Of a DNA stretch of 64,000 nucleotides, positions 8,555 to 17,975 are shown in pieces. Both the position numbers and the translations under genes were made by a program. Location: assembly GCF_019039055.1 (NCBI RefSeq), contig NZ_JAHOPB010000001.1, positions 806,001-870,000 of the forward strand. Direction: 5' to 3'. A model generated the notes under the pieces. The model did no database searches and was not told the origin of the DNA. It saw nothing but the letters and a program-made list of their open reading frames with translations. This DNA comes from Reyranella humidisoli. GTDB taxonomy: Bacteria > Pseudomonadota > Alphaproteobacteria > Reyranellales > Reyranellaceae. Each line of letters begins with the position of its first letter. Within the stretch, counting starts at the first letter, position 1.

Positions 8555-10015
8555 ATGTCGAGTCCAGCCGTGCTGTCAGCCGGTGCGCGAGCAACGCCGC
8601 ACTATGTCGAGGATCCGATCCGGGCCGCCGTCGTATTGACGATGTTCTGGGGGGTTGCGGCCTTCCTTGTCGGCGTCATCATCGCCGCCCAGCTCGTCTG
8701 GCCGCAGCTCAGCTTCGACAGCCCCTACCTCACCTTCGGGCGCCTGCGGCCGCTGCACACGTCGGCGGCGATCTTCGCCTTCGGCGGCACCGCGCTGATC
8801 GGCACCGCCTTCCACGTCGTGCAGCGCACCTGCCGCGCCCGCCTTTTCGGCGGCGAGCCGCTCGCCTGGTTCATCCTGCTCGGCTACCAGTTCTTCATCG
8901 TCATGGCCGCCACCGGCTACCTGCTCGGCATCACGCAGAGCAAGGAGTACGCCGAGCCCGAATGGTTCGTCGACCTGTGGTTGACGATCGTCTGGGTCGC
9001 CTACCTGCTGGCCTATCTCGGCACCGTGCTGAAGCGCGAGGAGCCGCACATCTACGTGGCCAACTGGTTCTACCTCGCCTTCATCGTCACCATCGCGATG
9101 CTGCACATCGTGAACAACCTCGCGCTGCCGGTGTCGATCACCGGGACCAAGAGCTACGGTGCCTGGTCGGGCGTGCAGGATGCGATGATCCAGTGGTGGT
9201 ACGGCCACAACGCGGTCGGTTTCTTCCTGACCGCGGCCTTCCTCGGCATGATGTACTATTACATCCCGAAGGCGGCGAACCGGCCGGTCTATTCCTACCG
9301 CCTGTCCATCGTGCACTTCTGGTCCCTGGTGTTCATGTACATCTGGGCCGGCCCGCATCACCTGCACTACACGTCGCTCCCCGACTGGGCGCAGACGCTC
9401 GGCATGGTCTTCTCGGTGATGCTGTGGATGCCAAGCTGGGGCGGCATGATCAACGGCCTGATGACGCTGTCGGGCGCCTGGGACAAGCTGCGCACCGATC
9501 CCGGCCTGCGCTTCTCCGTCACCGCCGTCGGCTTCTACGGCATGTCGACGTTCGAGGGCCCGGTCATGTCGATCAAGGCCGTCAATTCGCTCAGTCACTA
9601 CACCGACTGGACGATCGGCCATGTCCATTCCGGCGCGCTGGGCTGGGTCGCCTTCATCGTGTTCGGCACGCTCTACTACATGGTGCCGAAGCTGTGGAAC
9701 CGGACGGGCATGTGGTCGACGCGCCTGATGGGCTGGCACTACTGGATCTCGACCATCGGCATCGTCCTCTACATCACGGCGATGTGGGTGAGCGGCATCA
9801 TGCAGGGTTTGATGTGGCGTGCCTACGATGAGCTCGGCTTCCTCCAGTACTCGTTCGTCGAGACGGTCGCGGCCATGCAGCCCTTCTATGCCATCCGGCT
9901 GCTGGGCGGGATCTTCTTCCTCACCGGTGGGCTGTTGATGGCCTACAACATGTGGCGCACGATCCGTGGCGAGGCAACGCTCGCCGCCCGTCCCCGCCCT
10001 GCCCTCGCAGCCTAG
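8555..10015 (+). CDS. ccoN: cbb3-type cytochrome c oxidase subunit I
   Basis: The 486-aa catalytic subunit spans the membrane about 12 times. It reduces oxygen with high affinity and pumps protons. Visible ligands are the low-spin haem b histidine in [13 protein letters not shown], the CuB histidine in [11 protein letters not shown], the CuB pair in AGPHHLHYT and the haem b3/haem b pair in [13 protein letters not shown]. The tyrosine of [11 protein letters not shown] is the cross-linked residue typical of cbb3 enzymes. It is first in ccoNOQP, preceded by an FNR box, with only 10 bp to ccoO. Confidence 0.97.
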   Translation: MSSPAVLSAGARATPHYVEDPIRAAVVLTMFWGVAAFLVGVIIAAQLVWPQLSFDSPYLTFGRLRPLHTSAAIFAFGGTALIGTAFHVVQRTCRARLFGGEPLAWFILLGYQFFIVMAATGYLLGITQSKEYAEPEWFVDLWLTIVWVAYLLAYLGTVLKREEPHIYVANWFYLAFIVTIAMLHIVNNLALPVSITGTKSYGAWSGVQDAMIQWWYGHNAVGFFLTAAFLGMMYYYIPKAANRPVYSYRLSIVHFWSLVFMYIWAGPHHLHYTSLPDWAQTLGMVFSVMLWMPSWGGMINGLMTLSGAWDKLRTDPGLRFSVTAVGFYGMSTFEGPVMSIKAVNSLSHYTDWTIGHVHSGALGWVAFIVFGTLYYMVPKLWNRTGMWSTRLMGWHYWISTIGIVLYITAMWVSGIMQGLMWRAYDELGFLQYSFVETVAAMQPFYAIRLLGGIFFLTGGLLMAYNMWRTIRGEATLAARPRPALAA

Positions 10016-10025
10016 GAGACGCGCG

Positions 10026-10751
10026 ATGTTCATCCGTCACGAATGGATCGAGAAGAACGCCATTCTGATGCTCGTCCTGACGCTGATCACCGTATCGATC
10101 GGCGGCCTGGTCCAGATCATCCCGCTGTTCACCATTGAGACGACGATCGAGCGTGTCGATGGCGTGCGACCCTACACGCCGCTCGAGCTGCTCGGGCGCA
10201 ACATCTACATCCGCGAAGGCTGCTACCTCTGCCACAGCCAGCAGATCCGGCCCTTCAAGGACGAGGTCGAGCGCTACGGTCACTACAGCCTCGCCGCCGA
10301 GAGCATGTACGACAAGCCGTTCCAGTGGGGCTCCAAGCGCACCGGCCCGGACCTCGCGCGCGTCGGCGGCCGCTACTCCAACGACTGGCACGTGGCGCAT
10401 CTCGCCTCGCCGCGCGCCGTGGTGCCGGAGAGTATCATGCCGGCCTACCCGTTCCTGGCCGACAAGCCGCTCGACTACAGCGACATCGCCCAGCACCTGA
10501 AGACGCTGCGCGCGGTCGGAACGCCCTACACCGACGAGATGATCGCCAACGCCAAGGCGGACCTGGAAGCACAGGTCAATCCCGACCTCGATCCGACGGC
10601 CCTCGAGAAGCGCTATCCGCGCGTCGTCGTCGGCAAGTTCAACGGCAACACGACTTCCATCACCGAGATGGATGCGCTGGTGTCGTACCTGCAGATGCTC
10701 GGCACGCTGGTCAGCTTCGGCGACCTGCCGCCCGAGCGGCTGCGGCAGTAG
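10026..10751 (+). CDS. ccoO: cbb3 oxidase monohaem cytochrome c subunit
   Basis: The 241-aa subunit has an N-terminal anchor (about residues 12-32, [20 protein letters not shown]) and a periplasmic cytochrome c domain. Haem is attached at GCYLCHSQQ (CxxCH, near residue 65), and the distal methionine is in ESIMPAYPF. It passes electrons to CcoN. The ATG at 10026 follows ccoN by 10 bp with AGGAGA as ribosome site. Confidence 0.97.
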   Translation: MFIRHEWIEKNAILMLVLTLITVSIGGLVQIIPLFTIETTIERVDGVRPYTPLELLGRNIYIREGCYLCHSQQIRPFKDEVERYGHYSLAAESMYDKPFQWGSKRTGPDLARVGGRYSNDWHVAHLASPRAVVPESIMPAYPFLADKPLDYSDIAQHLKTLRAVGTPYTDEMIANAKADLEAQVNPDLDPTALEKRYPRVVVGKFNGNTTSITEMDALVSYLQMLGTLVSFGDLPPERLRQ

Positions 10752-10760
10752 GAGGCGGCC

Positions 10761-10916
10761 ATGACCCTGCAATCGCTGGGTGAGTTCCTGGGCTCGCTGT
10801 GGACCGTATGGGCGCTGATCGTCTTCGCCGGCATCGCCTTCTGGGCCTGGCGGCCGCGCAACAAGAAGCGCTTCGAGAAGGATGCGCAGATTCCCCTCAA
10901 AGACGACGACCGCTGA
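10761..10916 (+). CDS. ccoQ: cbb3 oxidase subunit CcoQ (FixQ)
   Basis: The 51-aa protein begins MTLQSLGEFLGSLWTVWAL, has one transmembrane helix and ends in a basic then acidic tail (RPRNKKRFEKD). Size, topology and position between ccoO and ccoP identify it as CcoQ, which stabilises the CcoP association. GGAGG lies 5 bp before ATG 10761. It is too short for routine gene calling. Confidence 0.92.
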   Translation: MTLQSLGEFLGSLWTVWALIVFAGIAFWAWRPRNKKRFEKDAQIPLKDDDR

Positions 10917-10926
10917 AGGACCCGTC

Positions 10927-11787
10927 ATGCCGACCAAGATCGAGAAGGACACACTGTCGGGCCGCGACACGACCGGCCATGAATGGGATGGCGTCAAGGA
11001 GCTGAACACGCCGCTGCCGACCTGGTGGGTCTATACCTTCTACGCCACCATCGTCTTCGCGGCCGTCTACTGCTTCCTCTACCCGTCCTGGCCGTGGCTG
11101 AACGGACATACCGAGGGCTCTCTGGGCTATTCGAGCCGGGTCGAGCTGACCCAGGCGCTCGAGGCCCAGGCCAAGTCGCGCGCGGTCTATGTCGACCGCA
11201 TCCGTGCAACGCCGCTCGCCCAGATCGCCAAGGAGCCGGAGCTGCTCAACTTCGCGATGGCCGGCGGCCGCTCGGCCTTCCAGACCAACTGCATGCAGTG
11301 CCACGGCGCGGGCGGCGCCGGCAGCCCGGGCTTCCCCAACCTGGTCGACGACGACTGGATCTGGGGCGGCAGCCTCGACCAGATCTACACCACCATCCGG
11401 CATGGCATCCGCAACGCCGACGACAAGTCGCGCCAGTCGATGATGCCGCGCTTCGGCGTCGACGGCCTGCTGACCGGCGCCCAGGTGGCCGCCGTCACCG
11501 ACTATGTCCTCAGCCTCTCGGGCAAGGCGAAGGCCACGCCGGAAGGCGCGAAGATCTACCAGGAGCAGTGCGTCGCGTGCCACGGCGCCGAGGGCAAGGG
11601 CAACCAGGAGCTGGGTGCCCCCAATCTCGCCGACGGGTTGTGGCTCTATGGTGGCGACCGCGACTCGGTCTACCGGTCCATCTTCTACGCGCGCAACGGC
11701 AGCATGCCGGCATGGAGCGGCCGCCTCGACGAGGCGACCATGAAGATGCTGGCCATCTACGTCCACGCGTTGGGCGGCGGCCGCTAG
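10927..11787 (+). CDS. ccoP: cbb3 oxidase dihaem cytochrome c subunit
   Basis: The 286-aa subunit has an N-terminal FixP-type segment (HEWDGVKELNTPLPTWW) followed by one transmembrane helix. Two periplasmic cytochrome c domains follow, with CxxCH motifs NCMQCHG and QCVACHG. Matching axial methionines are probably in SMMPRFG and SMPAWSG. It accepts electrons from the bc1 complex or soluble cytochrome and passes them to CcoO. ATG 10927 lies 10 bp after ccoQ. Confidence 0.96.
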   Translation: MPTKIEKDTLSGRDTTGHEWDGVKELNTPLPTWWVYTFYATIVFAAVYCFLYPSWPWLNGHTEGSLGYSSRVELTQALEAQAKSRAVYVDRIRATPLAQIAKEPELLNFAMAGGRSAFQTNCMQCHGAGGAGSPGFPNLVDDDWIWGGSLDQIYTTIRHGIRNADDKSRQSMMPRFGVDGLLTGAQVAAVTDYVLSLSGKAKATPEGAKIYQEQCVACHGAEGKGNQELGAPNLADGLWLYGGDRDSVYRSIFYARNGSMPAWSGRLDEATMKMLAIYVHALGGGR

Positions 11788-11809
11788 GCGCGATGCGGGC
11801 AGGCGTACC

Positions 11810-13279
11810 ATGGACAATCGCGTCCACGACGACGAAGCGGTTTCCCTGCGCACGCAGAAGGAAGCGTTGCCGCTCTACGTCACGCGCATCAAGGTCTACC
11901 CGCGCGCCATCGCCGGGCAGTGGCGGCGCATCAAGTGGGGCGTCCTCGTCCTGCTTCTGGGCATCTATTATCTCGTGCCGTGGATCCGCTGGGATCGCGG
12001 CCCGGATGCGCCCAGCCAGGCCATCCTGATCGATCTCGACGGAAGGCGCGGCTGGTTCTTCGACACGGTGATCTGGCCGCAGGAAGTCTACTTCGTCACC
12101 GGCCTACTGATCCTGGCCGCCTTCGGCCTGTTCCTCGCCACCTCGCTGTTCGGGCGCGTGTGGTGCGGCTTCACCTGTCCGCAGACCGTGTGGACCGATC
12201 TCTTCATGTGGGTCGAGCGGCTGATCGAGGGCGACCGCAACGAACGCATGCGGATGGACCGCCAGCCGATGTCCGTTGCGAAGGCGGCGCGCAAGACGCT
12301 GAAGCATGCGGCGTGGCTCGTCATCGCGGCGGCGACCGGCGGCGCCTGGGTCTTCTACTACGTCGATGCGCCGACCACCCTGGTGAAGATCTTCCGGGGC
12401 GAAGCCTCCGCCGAGGTCTACGTCTTCGTCGGACTCCTGACGGCGACGACATATGTCCTGGCAGGCTGGGCCCGCGAGCAGGTCTGCACCTACATGTGCC
12501 CGTGGCCGCGCTTCCAGGCCGCCATGCTCGACGAGCAGAGCCTGATCGTCACCTACCAGAAGTGGCGCGGCGAGAAGCGCGGCAAGCACAAGGCCGGTGA
12601 CGGCTGGGAGGGCCGCGGCGACTGCGTCGACTGCAACCTGTGCGTCGCCGTCTGTCCCACCGGCATCGACATCCGCGACGGCCAGCAGATCGAATGCATC
12701 GGCTGCTCGCTCTGCGTCGATGCCTGCACGCAGACCATGGACAAGGTCGGCCGGCCGCGCGGCCTGATCCGCTGGGACACGCTGGCCAACCAGCAGGTCA
12801 AGGAACGGACCAAGGGCGGACAGCAGGCGCGCTGGCGCCCCATTCGGCCGCGCACGGTGCTCTATGCCGGCCTGCTCCTCGTGGTGGCGGCGATTTTCCT
12901 CACGGCCTTCGTGTTGCGCACCACCGCCGAGCTGACGGTCCAGCGCGATCGCAGCCCGAACTTCGTGCGCCTGTCCAACGGCGACATCCGCAACGCCTAT
13001 ACGGTGAAGATCCTGAACAAGCAGCGGCAGGAGCACCGCTACCTGCTGTCCGTGTCCGGCCTGCCGCAGGCGACGCTGGGCGTCGTCGGCGCCGGCACCG
13101 AGGGCGGCGAAGCCGAACTCGCCGTGCATCCCGACACGGTCGGCACCTATCGCGTCTTCGTCACGGTGCCCGCTTCGGCCGCGCCGGCCGGCACCCGGCC
13201 CATCGCCTTCGACATACGCGAGACCGGAAGCAGCACGCGCGCCGCGCACGATGCGGTGTTCGTCGGACCAGCCCGCTGA
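11810..13279 (+). CDS. ccoG: Oxidase assembly iron-sulfur protein CcoG (FixG/RdxA)
   Basis: The 489-aa membrane protein has four to five transmembrane segments, a central ferredoxin-like pair of [4Fe-4S] motifs (CVDCNLCVAVCP and CIGCSLCVDAC) and a C-terminal Ig-like FixG domain after the last helix (about residue 365). Earlier cysteines in WCGFTCPQTVW and CTYMCPWPRFQ are the NapH/CcoG-type motifs. The family is reported to reduce Cu(II) to Cu(I) for CuB insertion. It begins the ccoGHIS maturation set 22 bp downstream of ccoP. Confidence 0.94.
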   Translation: MDNRVHDDEAVSLRTQKEALPLYVTRIKVYPRAIAGQWRRIKWGVLVLLLGIYYLVPWIRWDRGPDAPSQAILIDLDGRRGWFFDTVIWPQEVYFVTGLLILAAFGLFLATSLFGRVWCGFTCPQTVWTDLFMWVERLIEGDRNERMRMDRQPMSVAKAARKTLKHAAWLVIAAATGGAWVFYYVDAPTTLVKIFRGEASAEVYVFVGLLTATTYVLAGWAREQVCTYMCPWPRFQAAMLDEQSLIVTYQKWRGEKRGKHKAGDGWEGRGDCVDCNLCVAVCPTGIDIRDGQQIECIGCSLCVDACTQTMDKVGRPRGLIRWDTLANQQVKERTKGGQQARWRPIRPRTVLYAGLLLVVAAIFLTAFVLRTTAELTVQRDRSPNFVRLSNGDIRNAYTVKILNKQRQEHRYLLSVSGLPQATLGVVGAGTEGGEAELAVHPDTVGTYRVFVTVPASAAPAGTRPIAFDIRETGSSTRAAHDAVFVGPAR

Positions 13280-13290
13280 GGAGACACGCC

Positions 13291-13773
13291 ATGACAACCG
13301 CCACCACGACCGTCGGCCGCGATCGCCATATCCCCTGGCTCTTCGTGCTGGGTTTCGCGATCGTATTCGCGGTCAACGGCACCATGATCTGGTTCGCGGT
13401 CGGATCCTTCTCCGGCCTCTACACGCCGAAGCCACGCGACCGCGGACTGCACTACAACGACGTCGTCGCCGCCCAGCAGGCCCGCGACACCCTGGGCTGG
13501 CGCGTCGTCACCTTCTGGCATCCGCAGAGTGATCGCCTCGAACTGACCTTGTCCGATCGGTCCGGCGCACCGCTGGCGGGTGCCCGCGTGATGGTCGAGC
13601 TGGTGCGGCCGGCCGAGAAGCGCCCGCCGCTCGACGTTGCGATGGCCGCGGTCGACGCCGGCCGGCACGAGGGCCACGTTGCCCTGCCCGCACGCGGCAA
13701 CTGGGACGTCGATATCGTGGTGGAGCGCAACGGCGAGCGCTTCGCCCAGACGCAACGCATGTTCCTCAAGTGA
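13291..13773 (+). CDS. ccoH: Oxidase assembly protein CcoH (FixH)
   Basis: The 160-aa protein has an N-terminal transmembrane helix (about residues 15-38) and a periplasmic beta-rich FixH domain with TLGWRVV and RGNWDVDIVVER. It is required for stable cbb3 assembly in related species. GAGGAG precedes ATG 13291, and its stop overlaps the ccoI start (GTGA), giving translational coupling. Confidence 0.9.
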   Translation: MTTATTTVGRDRHIPWLFVLGFAIVFAVNGTMIWFAVGSFSGLYTPKPRDRGLHYNDVVAAQQARDTLGWRVVTFWHPQSDRLELTLSDRSGAPLAGARVMVELVRPAEKRPPLDVAMAAVDAGRHEGHVALPARGNWDVDIVVERNGERFAQTQRMFLK

Positions 13774-16139
13774 CCGACGCCGCCCTCTTCGCCGCACCGA
13801 CCGCGAGCCGCACCGCGCAGGCCTGCGCGCATTGCGGCGCGCCGGTGCGCGGGCGGGGCGACGACGCATTCTGCTGCAGCGGCTGCGCGAGCGCGCACGC
13901 CATCATCGGCGCGGCAGGCCTGGATGGCTTCTACGCCCGCCTCGAGGAGCGGCGTGCCCGGCGGCCCGAGCCGCTGGAGGCCGACTTCGCGACCCATGCG
14001 CGCGAAGCCGGCAAGGACCAGTGCACGCTCGAACTGCTGGTCGACGGACTCGACTGCGCGGCCTGCGTCTGGCTGATCGAGAGCCTGCTCGCCCGCAACC
14101 CGGCCGTCACGAAGGCGCGGGTGCATCTGTCGACGCGCCGCCTGTCGCTCGCCTGGCACGGCGCCCCGGCCGAGGCCAATGCCCATGCCGGCCTGGTCGC
14201 CGCGCTGGGCTTCCGCCTCGCCCCCTACGACGCGCTCGCCGTCACGGCGGAGGACGACCGCGAAGCACGCGAACTGCTACGGGCCCTGGCGGTCGCGGGC
14301 TTTGCCGCGGCCAACGTCATGCTGCTGTCGGTCGCCGTCTGGTCGGGCCACGACGGCTCGATGGGCGAGGCGACGCGCACGCTCTTCCACTGGCTGTCCG
14401 CGGCCATCGCCCTGCCCGCCGTCGCCTATGCCGGCCAGCCCTTCTTCCGCTCGGCCTTCGCCGCGCTGCGCGCCGGCCGCACCAACATGGATGTGCCGAT
14501 CTCGATCGGCGTCACACTGGCCTGCCTCGTCAGCCTGCACGAAGCCTGGGCGGGCGAGCAGCATGCCTATTTCGATTCGGCGATCACGCTGCTCTTCTTC
14601 CTGCTGATCGGCCGCTATCTCGACCGCCGCGCGCGCGGCCGGGCGCGGCACGCGGTGCGCGCGCTGATGGCGCTCACCACGCGCACCGCCACGATCCTGT
14701 TGCCGGACGGCGGCACGGCATCGCGGCGTGTCGATGCGCTGGTGCCGGGCGACGTGCTGCTGGTCGCCGCGGGCGAGCGGCTGGGCGCCGACGGGCTGGT
14801 GAGTGAAGGCGCCTCCACACTCGACGCCTCGCTGGTCACCGGCGAGAGCCTGCCGCTGGCGGTGGCGCCCGGGTCGCGGGTCTTCGCCGGCATGGTCAAT
14901 CTCGGCGCCGCCCTGCGCGTGCGCGTCACAGCCTCCGGCGAACGCACGCTGCTCGCGGAAATCGTGCGGCTGGTCGAAGCGGCCGAGCGCGGCCGCTCGC
15001 GCTTCGTGGCCCTCGCCGACCGCGTGGCGCGCGCCTATGCGCCGGTCGTGCATGCCACCGCGCTGCTCACCTTCCTCGGCTGGTTCCTCCTCGGCGGCCT
15101 CTCGTGGGATCGCGCGCTGCTGGTCGCCACCGCCGTGCTGATCATCACCTGCCCCTGCGCCCTGGCACTCGCGGTGCCAGTCGTGCAGGTCGTGGCCAGC
15201 ACGCGGCTGCTGCGGTCGGGCGTCCTGCTGCTCTCGCCGACGGCGCTGGAGCGGCTGGCGCAGATCGACCATGTCGTGCTCGACAAGACCGGTACGCTGA
15301 CGCTGGGCCGGCCCGAACTCGTCGACGCGCCGTCCGACCCCGAGGTTTGCCGCAGCGCAGCCGCGCTTGCGGCGGCCTCGCGCCATCCGCTGGCCCGGGC
15401 GCTGGCCCGCGCCCTGCCCGACGTGGCGCCCGCCGATGGTGTCGTCGAACATGCCGGCCAGGGACTTGCCACGCATGACAGCCGGCTGGGATCGGCCGCT
15501 TTCTGCGGCGTCGCCGCGCCGGTCGACGACGGGCGCTCCGAACTGTGGTTCGTGCGCGACGGAGGCCCGCCGCACCGCTTCGCCTTCGCCGACCGGCTGC
15601 GGCCCGACGCGGCCGCCACCGTCGCGGCGCTGCAGGCGCGCGGCCTGCAGGTCGAACTCCTGTCCGGCGACCGACCGGCCGTCGTCGCCGAGGCCGCGCG
15701 CGCCGCCGGCATCGCGACCTGGCAGGCCGAGGCCACGCCTGCGGCAAAGGTCGCGCGCCTCGCCACGCTCGCCGCCGAGGGACGCAAGGTGATGATGGTC
15801 GGCGACGGGCTGAACGATGCGCCGGCGCTCGCCGCCGCGCATGCCTCGCTGTCGCCCACCAGCGCCGCCGAGGCGACGCAGAATGCCGCCGATGCCGTCT
15901 TCCAGGGCGAGGCGCTGGCGCCGGCGATCGAGACGCTGGACGTCGCCCGCCGCGCCGACCGCCTGGTGCGCCAGAACTTGGCGCTGGCGCTGCTCTACAA
16001 TCTCAGCGCCGTGCCGCTCGCCATCCTGGGCGAGGTCACGCCGCTCGTCGCCGCGGTGGCGATGTCGTCTTCCTCGCTGCTGGTGATCGGCAACGCGCTG
16101 CGCCTCGGCGCGGGACACCCGGCAAAAGGACCGCGCTGA
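13770..16139 (+). CDS. ccoI: Copper-translocating P1B-type ATPase CcoI (FixI)
   Basis: The 789-aa ATPase has an N-terminal cysteine-rich zone (CAHCGAP, FCCSGC), one heavy-metal-associated domain (DGLDCAACVWL, about residue 90) and eight transmembrane helices. The transport motif is CPC in ITCPCALAL. The actuator has VTGES, phosphorylation occurs on Asp in DKTGTLT, and the hinge is MVGDGLNDAPAL. It exports copper for the cbb3 CuB site. The start is GTG 13770 overlapping the ccoH stop; the stop overlaps ccoS (TGATG). Confidence 0.96.
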   Translation: MTDAALFAAPTASRTAQACAHCGAPVRGRGDDAFCCSGCASAHAIIGAAGLDGFYARLEERRARRPEPLEADFATHAREAGKDQCTLELLVDGLDCAACVWLIESLLARNPAVTKARVHLSTRRLSLAWHGAPAEANAHAGLVAALGFRLAPYDALAVTAEDDREARELLRALAVAGFAAANVMLLSVAVWSGHDGSMGEATRTLFHWLSAAIALPAVAYAGQPFFRSAFAALRAGRTNMDVPISIGVTLACLVSLHEAWAGEQHAYFDSAITLLFFLLIGRYLDRRARGRARHAVRALMALTTRTATILLPDGGTASRRVDALVPGDVLLVAAGERLGADGLVSEGASTLDASLVTGESLPLAVAPGSRVFAGMVNLGAALRVRVTASGERTLLAEIVRLVEAAERGRSRFVALADRVARAYAPVVHATALLTFLGWFLLGGLSWDRALLVATAVLIITCPCALALAVPVVQVVASTRLLRSGVLLLSPTALERLAQIDHVVLDKTGTLTLGRPELVDAPSDPEVCRSAAALAAASRHPLARALARALPDVAPADGVVEHAGQGLATHDSRLGSAAFCGVAAPVDDGRSELWFVRDGGPPHRFAFADRLRPDAAATVAALQARGLQVELLSGDRPAVVAEAARAAGIATWQAEATPAAKVARLATLAAEGRKVMMVGDGLNDAPALAAAHASLSPTSAAEATQNAADAVFQGEALAPAIETLDVARRADRLVRQNLALALLYNLSAVPLAILGEVTPLVAAVAMSSSSLLVIGNALRLGAGHPAKGPR

Positions 16140-16285
16140 TGGACAGCCTGCTGGTCCTCGTGCCGGTCGCCCTGCTTCTGGGACTCATCGCGCTCGCCGC
16201 CTTTCTGTGGGCGCTCCGCAACGGCCAGTACGATGACCCCGACGGGGCCGCCGGCCGCATCCTGTTCGACGACGACGACAAATAG
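16139..16285 (+). CDS. ccoS: Oxidase maturation protein CcoS
   Basis: The 48-aa protein has one transmembrane helix and the family ending WALRNGQYDDPDGAAGRILF followed by an acidic tail. ATG 16139 overlaps the ccoI stop. CcoS is needed for cofactor insertion into CcoN in related bacteria. Confidence 0.93.
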   Translation: MDSLLVLVPVALLLGLIALAAFLWALRNGQYDDPDGAAGRILFDDDDK

Positions 16286-16297
16286 AGGAGAAACGAC

Positions 16298-16498
16298 ATG
16301 TCTCACTGGATCATGGGAATCTTCGCCGGCCTGCTCGGCCTCGTGGGCCTGCTGATGGCGGGCGCCGCGCGCGACTTCGGCATCCTGGCCTTCGGCCTGT
16401 CGCTCAGCCTGTTCGGCGTCCTGTTCTGCTGGTGGATGATCAAGACCGCCTTCGACGAGGCGGAACGCGGCACCGACACCGCGCGGGAACAGCCGTAG
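16298..16498 (+). CDS. 66-aa two-span membrane protein at the end of the cco cluster
   Basis: The small protein has two hydrophobic helices (about 5-22 and 28-48) joined by a short loop and a charged C-terminus (TAFDEAERGTDTAREQP). It starts 12 bp after ccoS with AGGAG at ideal spacing, so it is cotranscribed with the maturation genes. I do not recognise a named family. A palindrome after its stop probably ends the operon. Confidence 0.7.
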   Translation: MSHWIMGIFAGLLGLVGLLMAGAARDFGILAFGLSLSLFGVLFCWWMIKTAFDEAERGTDTAREQP

Positions 16499-16511
16499 GG
16501 CTTACCGACCG

Positions 16512-16539
16512 CGTGCCAGCCGTCTAGTTGGCTGGCACG
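16512..16539. terminator. Perfect 10-bp stem-loop between convergent genes
   Basis: CGTGCCAGCC and GGCTGGCACG form a perfect 10-bp stem with an 8-nt loop. There is no clear U-tract. It ends the cco side and overlaps the last codons and stop of the convergent lipoprotein gene, whose TAG lies in the loop. Confidence 0.5.
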
Positions 16540-17618
16540 GTGACGACCGGCGGCGCCGACCGCACGCCGACATCGGATATCGAGAAGAGAAGCATCACGC
16601 TCCCGAAGATCAGCTTCGACCGGATGTCGGTCTCGGCGATCCAGAACCAGCGCCCCTTGTAGGGTACGGCCACGTAGGAATCGGACGGCGCCGACGGCCC
16701 GCTCAGGACGTTGATGAGCGGCGGAGTCGTGCCCTCCGAGGCGTGCGCCATGGTGGCCCCGGGCATGGCGCGCCCGCTCGAGACGTCGGCTTCGGGCACC
16801 TGTGTCAGGATTCCGAGTTCGAGCATCACCTGGAGCATCGAACGCGTCACCAGCGCGATTTCGTCCGACTTGCCGGAATAGCCGCCGTACCGCACCGAGT
16901 AATCGCCGGCAGGGCGTGAAAGGTGGAGAATACTGCGGACTTCGGCAATCTGCGAAGCCACATTGGCCGGGCTGCCCCCAGCCGGAGGGAAGCCGATCAG
17001 CGTGTTCTCGCCATCTTTCTTGCGGTTGATCCGGATCTGCAGTGCGTTGGCCTGCTGCAGCTCGTACAGGAGCTGGGTGAGCCGCAGGAATCGTGGATCC
17101 GCTGGCCGGGACATCCCCGGCCGCCGCGATTCGTTGGCGATACCGTTGATGGACTCCACGGTGAGCGGCATCACGACGGTCGCATTGTATCCCGCCTGCA
17201 GCAGGAACAGCACCGCGCTTGGCGGCATCGGCTCCATCAGCTTGCGGACGAAGTCCGTCCCGGTGAGTGGGGCATAGATTATGGTCGGCCGGTCGATGAA
17301 AGTCGCACCGACGGCCGCCGTACCGCCAACAGCGGGCGGCACCACGCCCGTCGCGGCGCTGGTGTAGTTGGCAATTCCGAACCCTGCTCCGCCAGTTGTC
17401 TGGAACTGGTAGCCCGCGATGACCTGGCCGATCTCCATGAACATCGGATAGTCGCCGTAACGCAACCGCACGATGTTGAGCAGCGTCTGCTACTTCCAGG
17501 AATCCCCGATCGCGGCGGCATAGTCGGCGCGGTCGCGAGGCACGGTTCCCGGCCCGATGCTGCTGCAGCCGCACAGTGCCGCCGCGGCCAGCACGACCAG
17601 CGAGCCGCACGGGCGCAT
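16524..17618 (-). pseudogene. Conserved lipoprotein gene interrupted by an in-frame amber codon
   Basis: ATG at 17616-17618 starts a lipoprotein signal (LAAAALCGCSS, lipobox cysteine near residue 16-18). The frame continues VPRDRADYAAAIGDSWK and then meets TAG at 17490-17492 (codon 43). It resumes with QTLLNIVRLRYGDYPMF and runs another 321 codons to 16526 with no further break. The sequence on both sides reads as one continuous family of alphaproteobacterial outer-membrane-type lipoproteins of unknown function, in which SW-x-QxLLNIVxLRY is contiguous. So the gene is broken by a single point mutation, read through by a suppressor, or the base is an error. A downstream GTG (17471) could give a signal-less product. 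It follows the DUF1622 gene by 2 bp. Confidence 0.75.
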
Positions 17619-17620
17619 GG

Positions 17621-17968
17621 TCACTGCCTGTCTTTTTGCCAGGGCCAACGCCCGCTGACCTCGAGCTCCAGCGCGAACCCAAGCAGGGTGCGGATGGCGA
17701 TGATCACCGCCAGGACACCAAGATTATAAAGGGTGGGCTCTATCGCCACGGTTCCGATGATGTCGGCGATGACGAGAAATTCCAGGCCAAGCAGAATCGC
17801 CCGCCCGAGGTCGGTGCGCAGACCGTGATAGGCGTCCTCCGGGCTGGCCCCCCGGCGAATGCGGATCAGGCAGGCGCCGATGGCCAGGAACGCACCCGCC
17901 AACAGGACGAGGACCCCAATCAGTTCCACGATATGGCCGGCGGTCGAAGCCAGCAGGTCGATTGTCAT
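17621..17968 (-). CDS. DUF1622 inner-membrane protein
   Basis: The 115-aa protein has three hydrophobic segments: IVELIGVLVLLAGAFLAIGA, AILLGLEFLVIADIIGTV and LYNLGVLAVIIAIRTLLGFA. The LxGLEFLxIADII pattern is characteristic of DUF1622. ATG 17968 starts 8 bp after the DUF2252-like stop and the gene ends just before the lipoprotein ATG, so all three form one operon. Its function is unknown. Confidence 0.8.
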   Translation of the reverse strand: MTIDLLASTAGHIVELIGVLVLLAGAFLAIGACLIRIRRGASPEDAYHGLRTDLGRAILLGLEFLVIADIIGTVAIEPTLYNLGVLAVIIAIRTLLGFALELEVSGRWPWQKDRQ

Positions 17969-17975
17969 GGGACGC

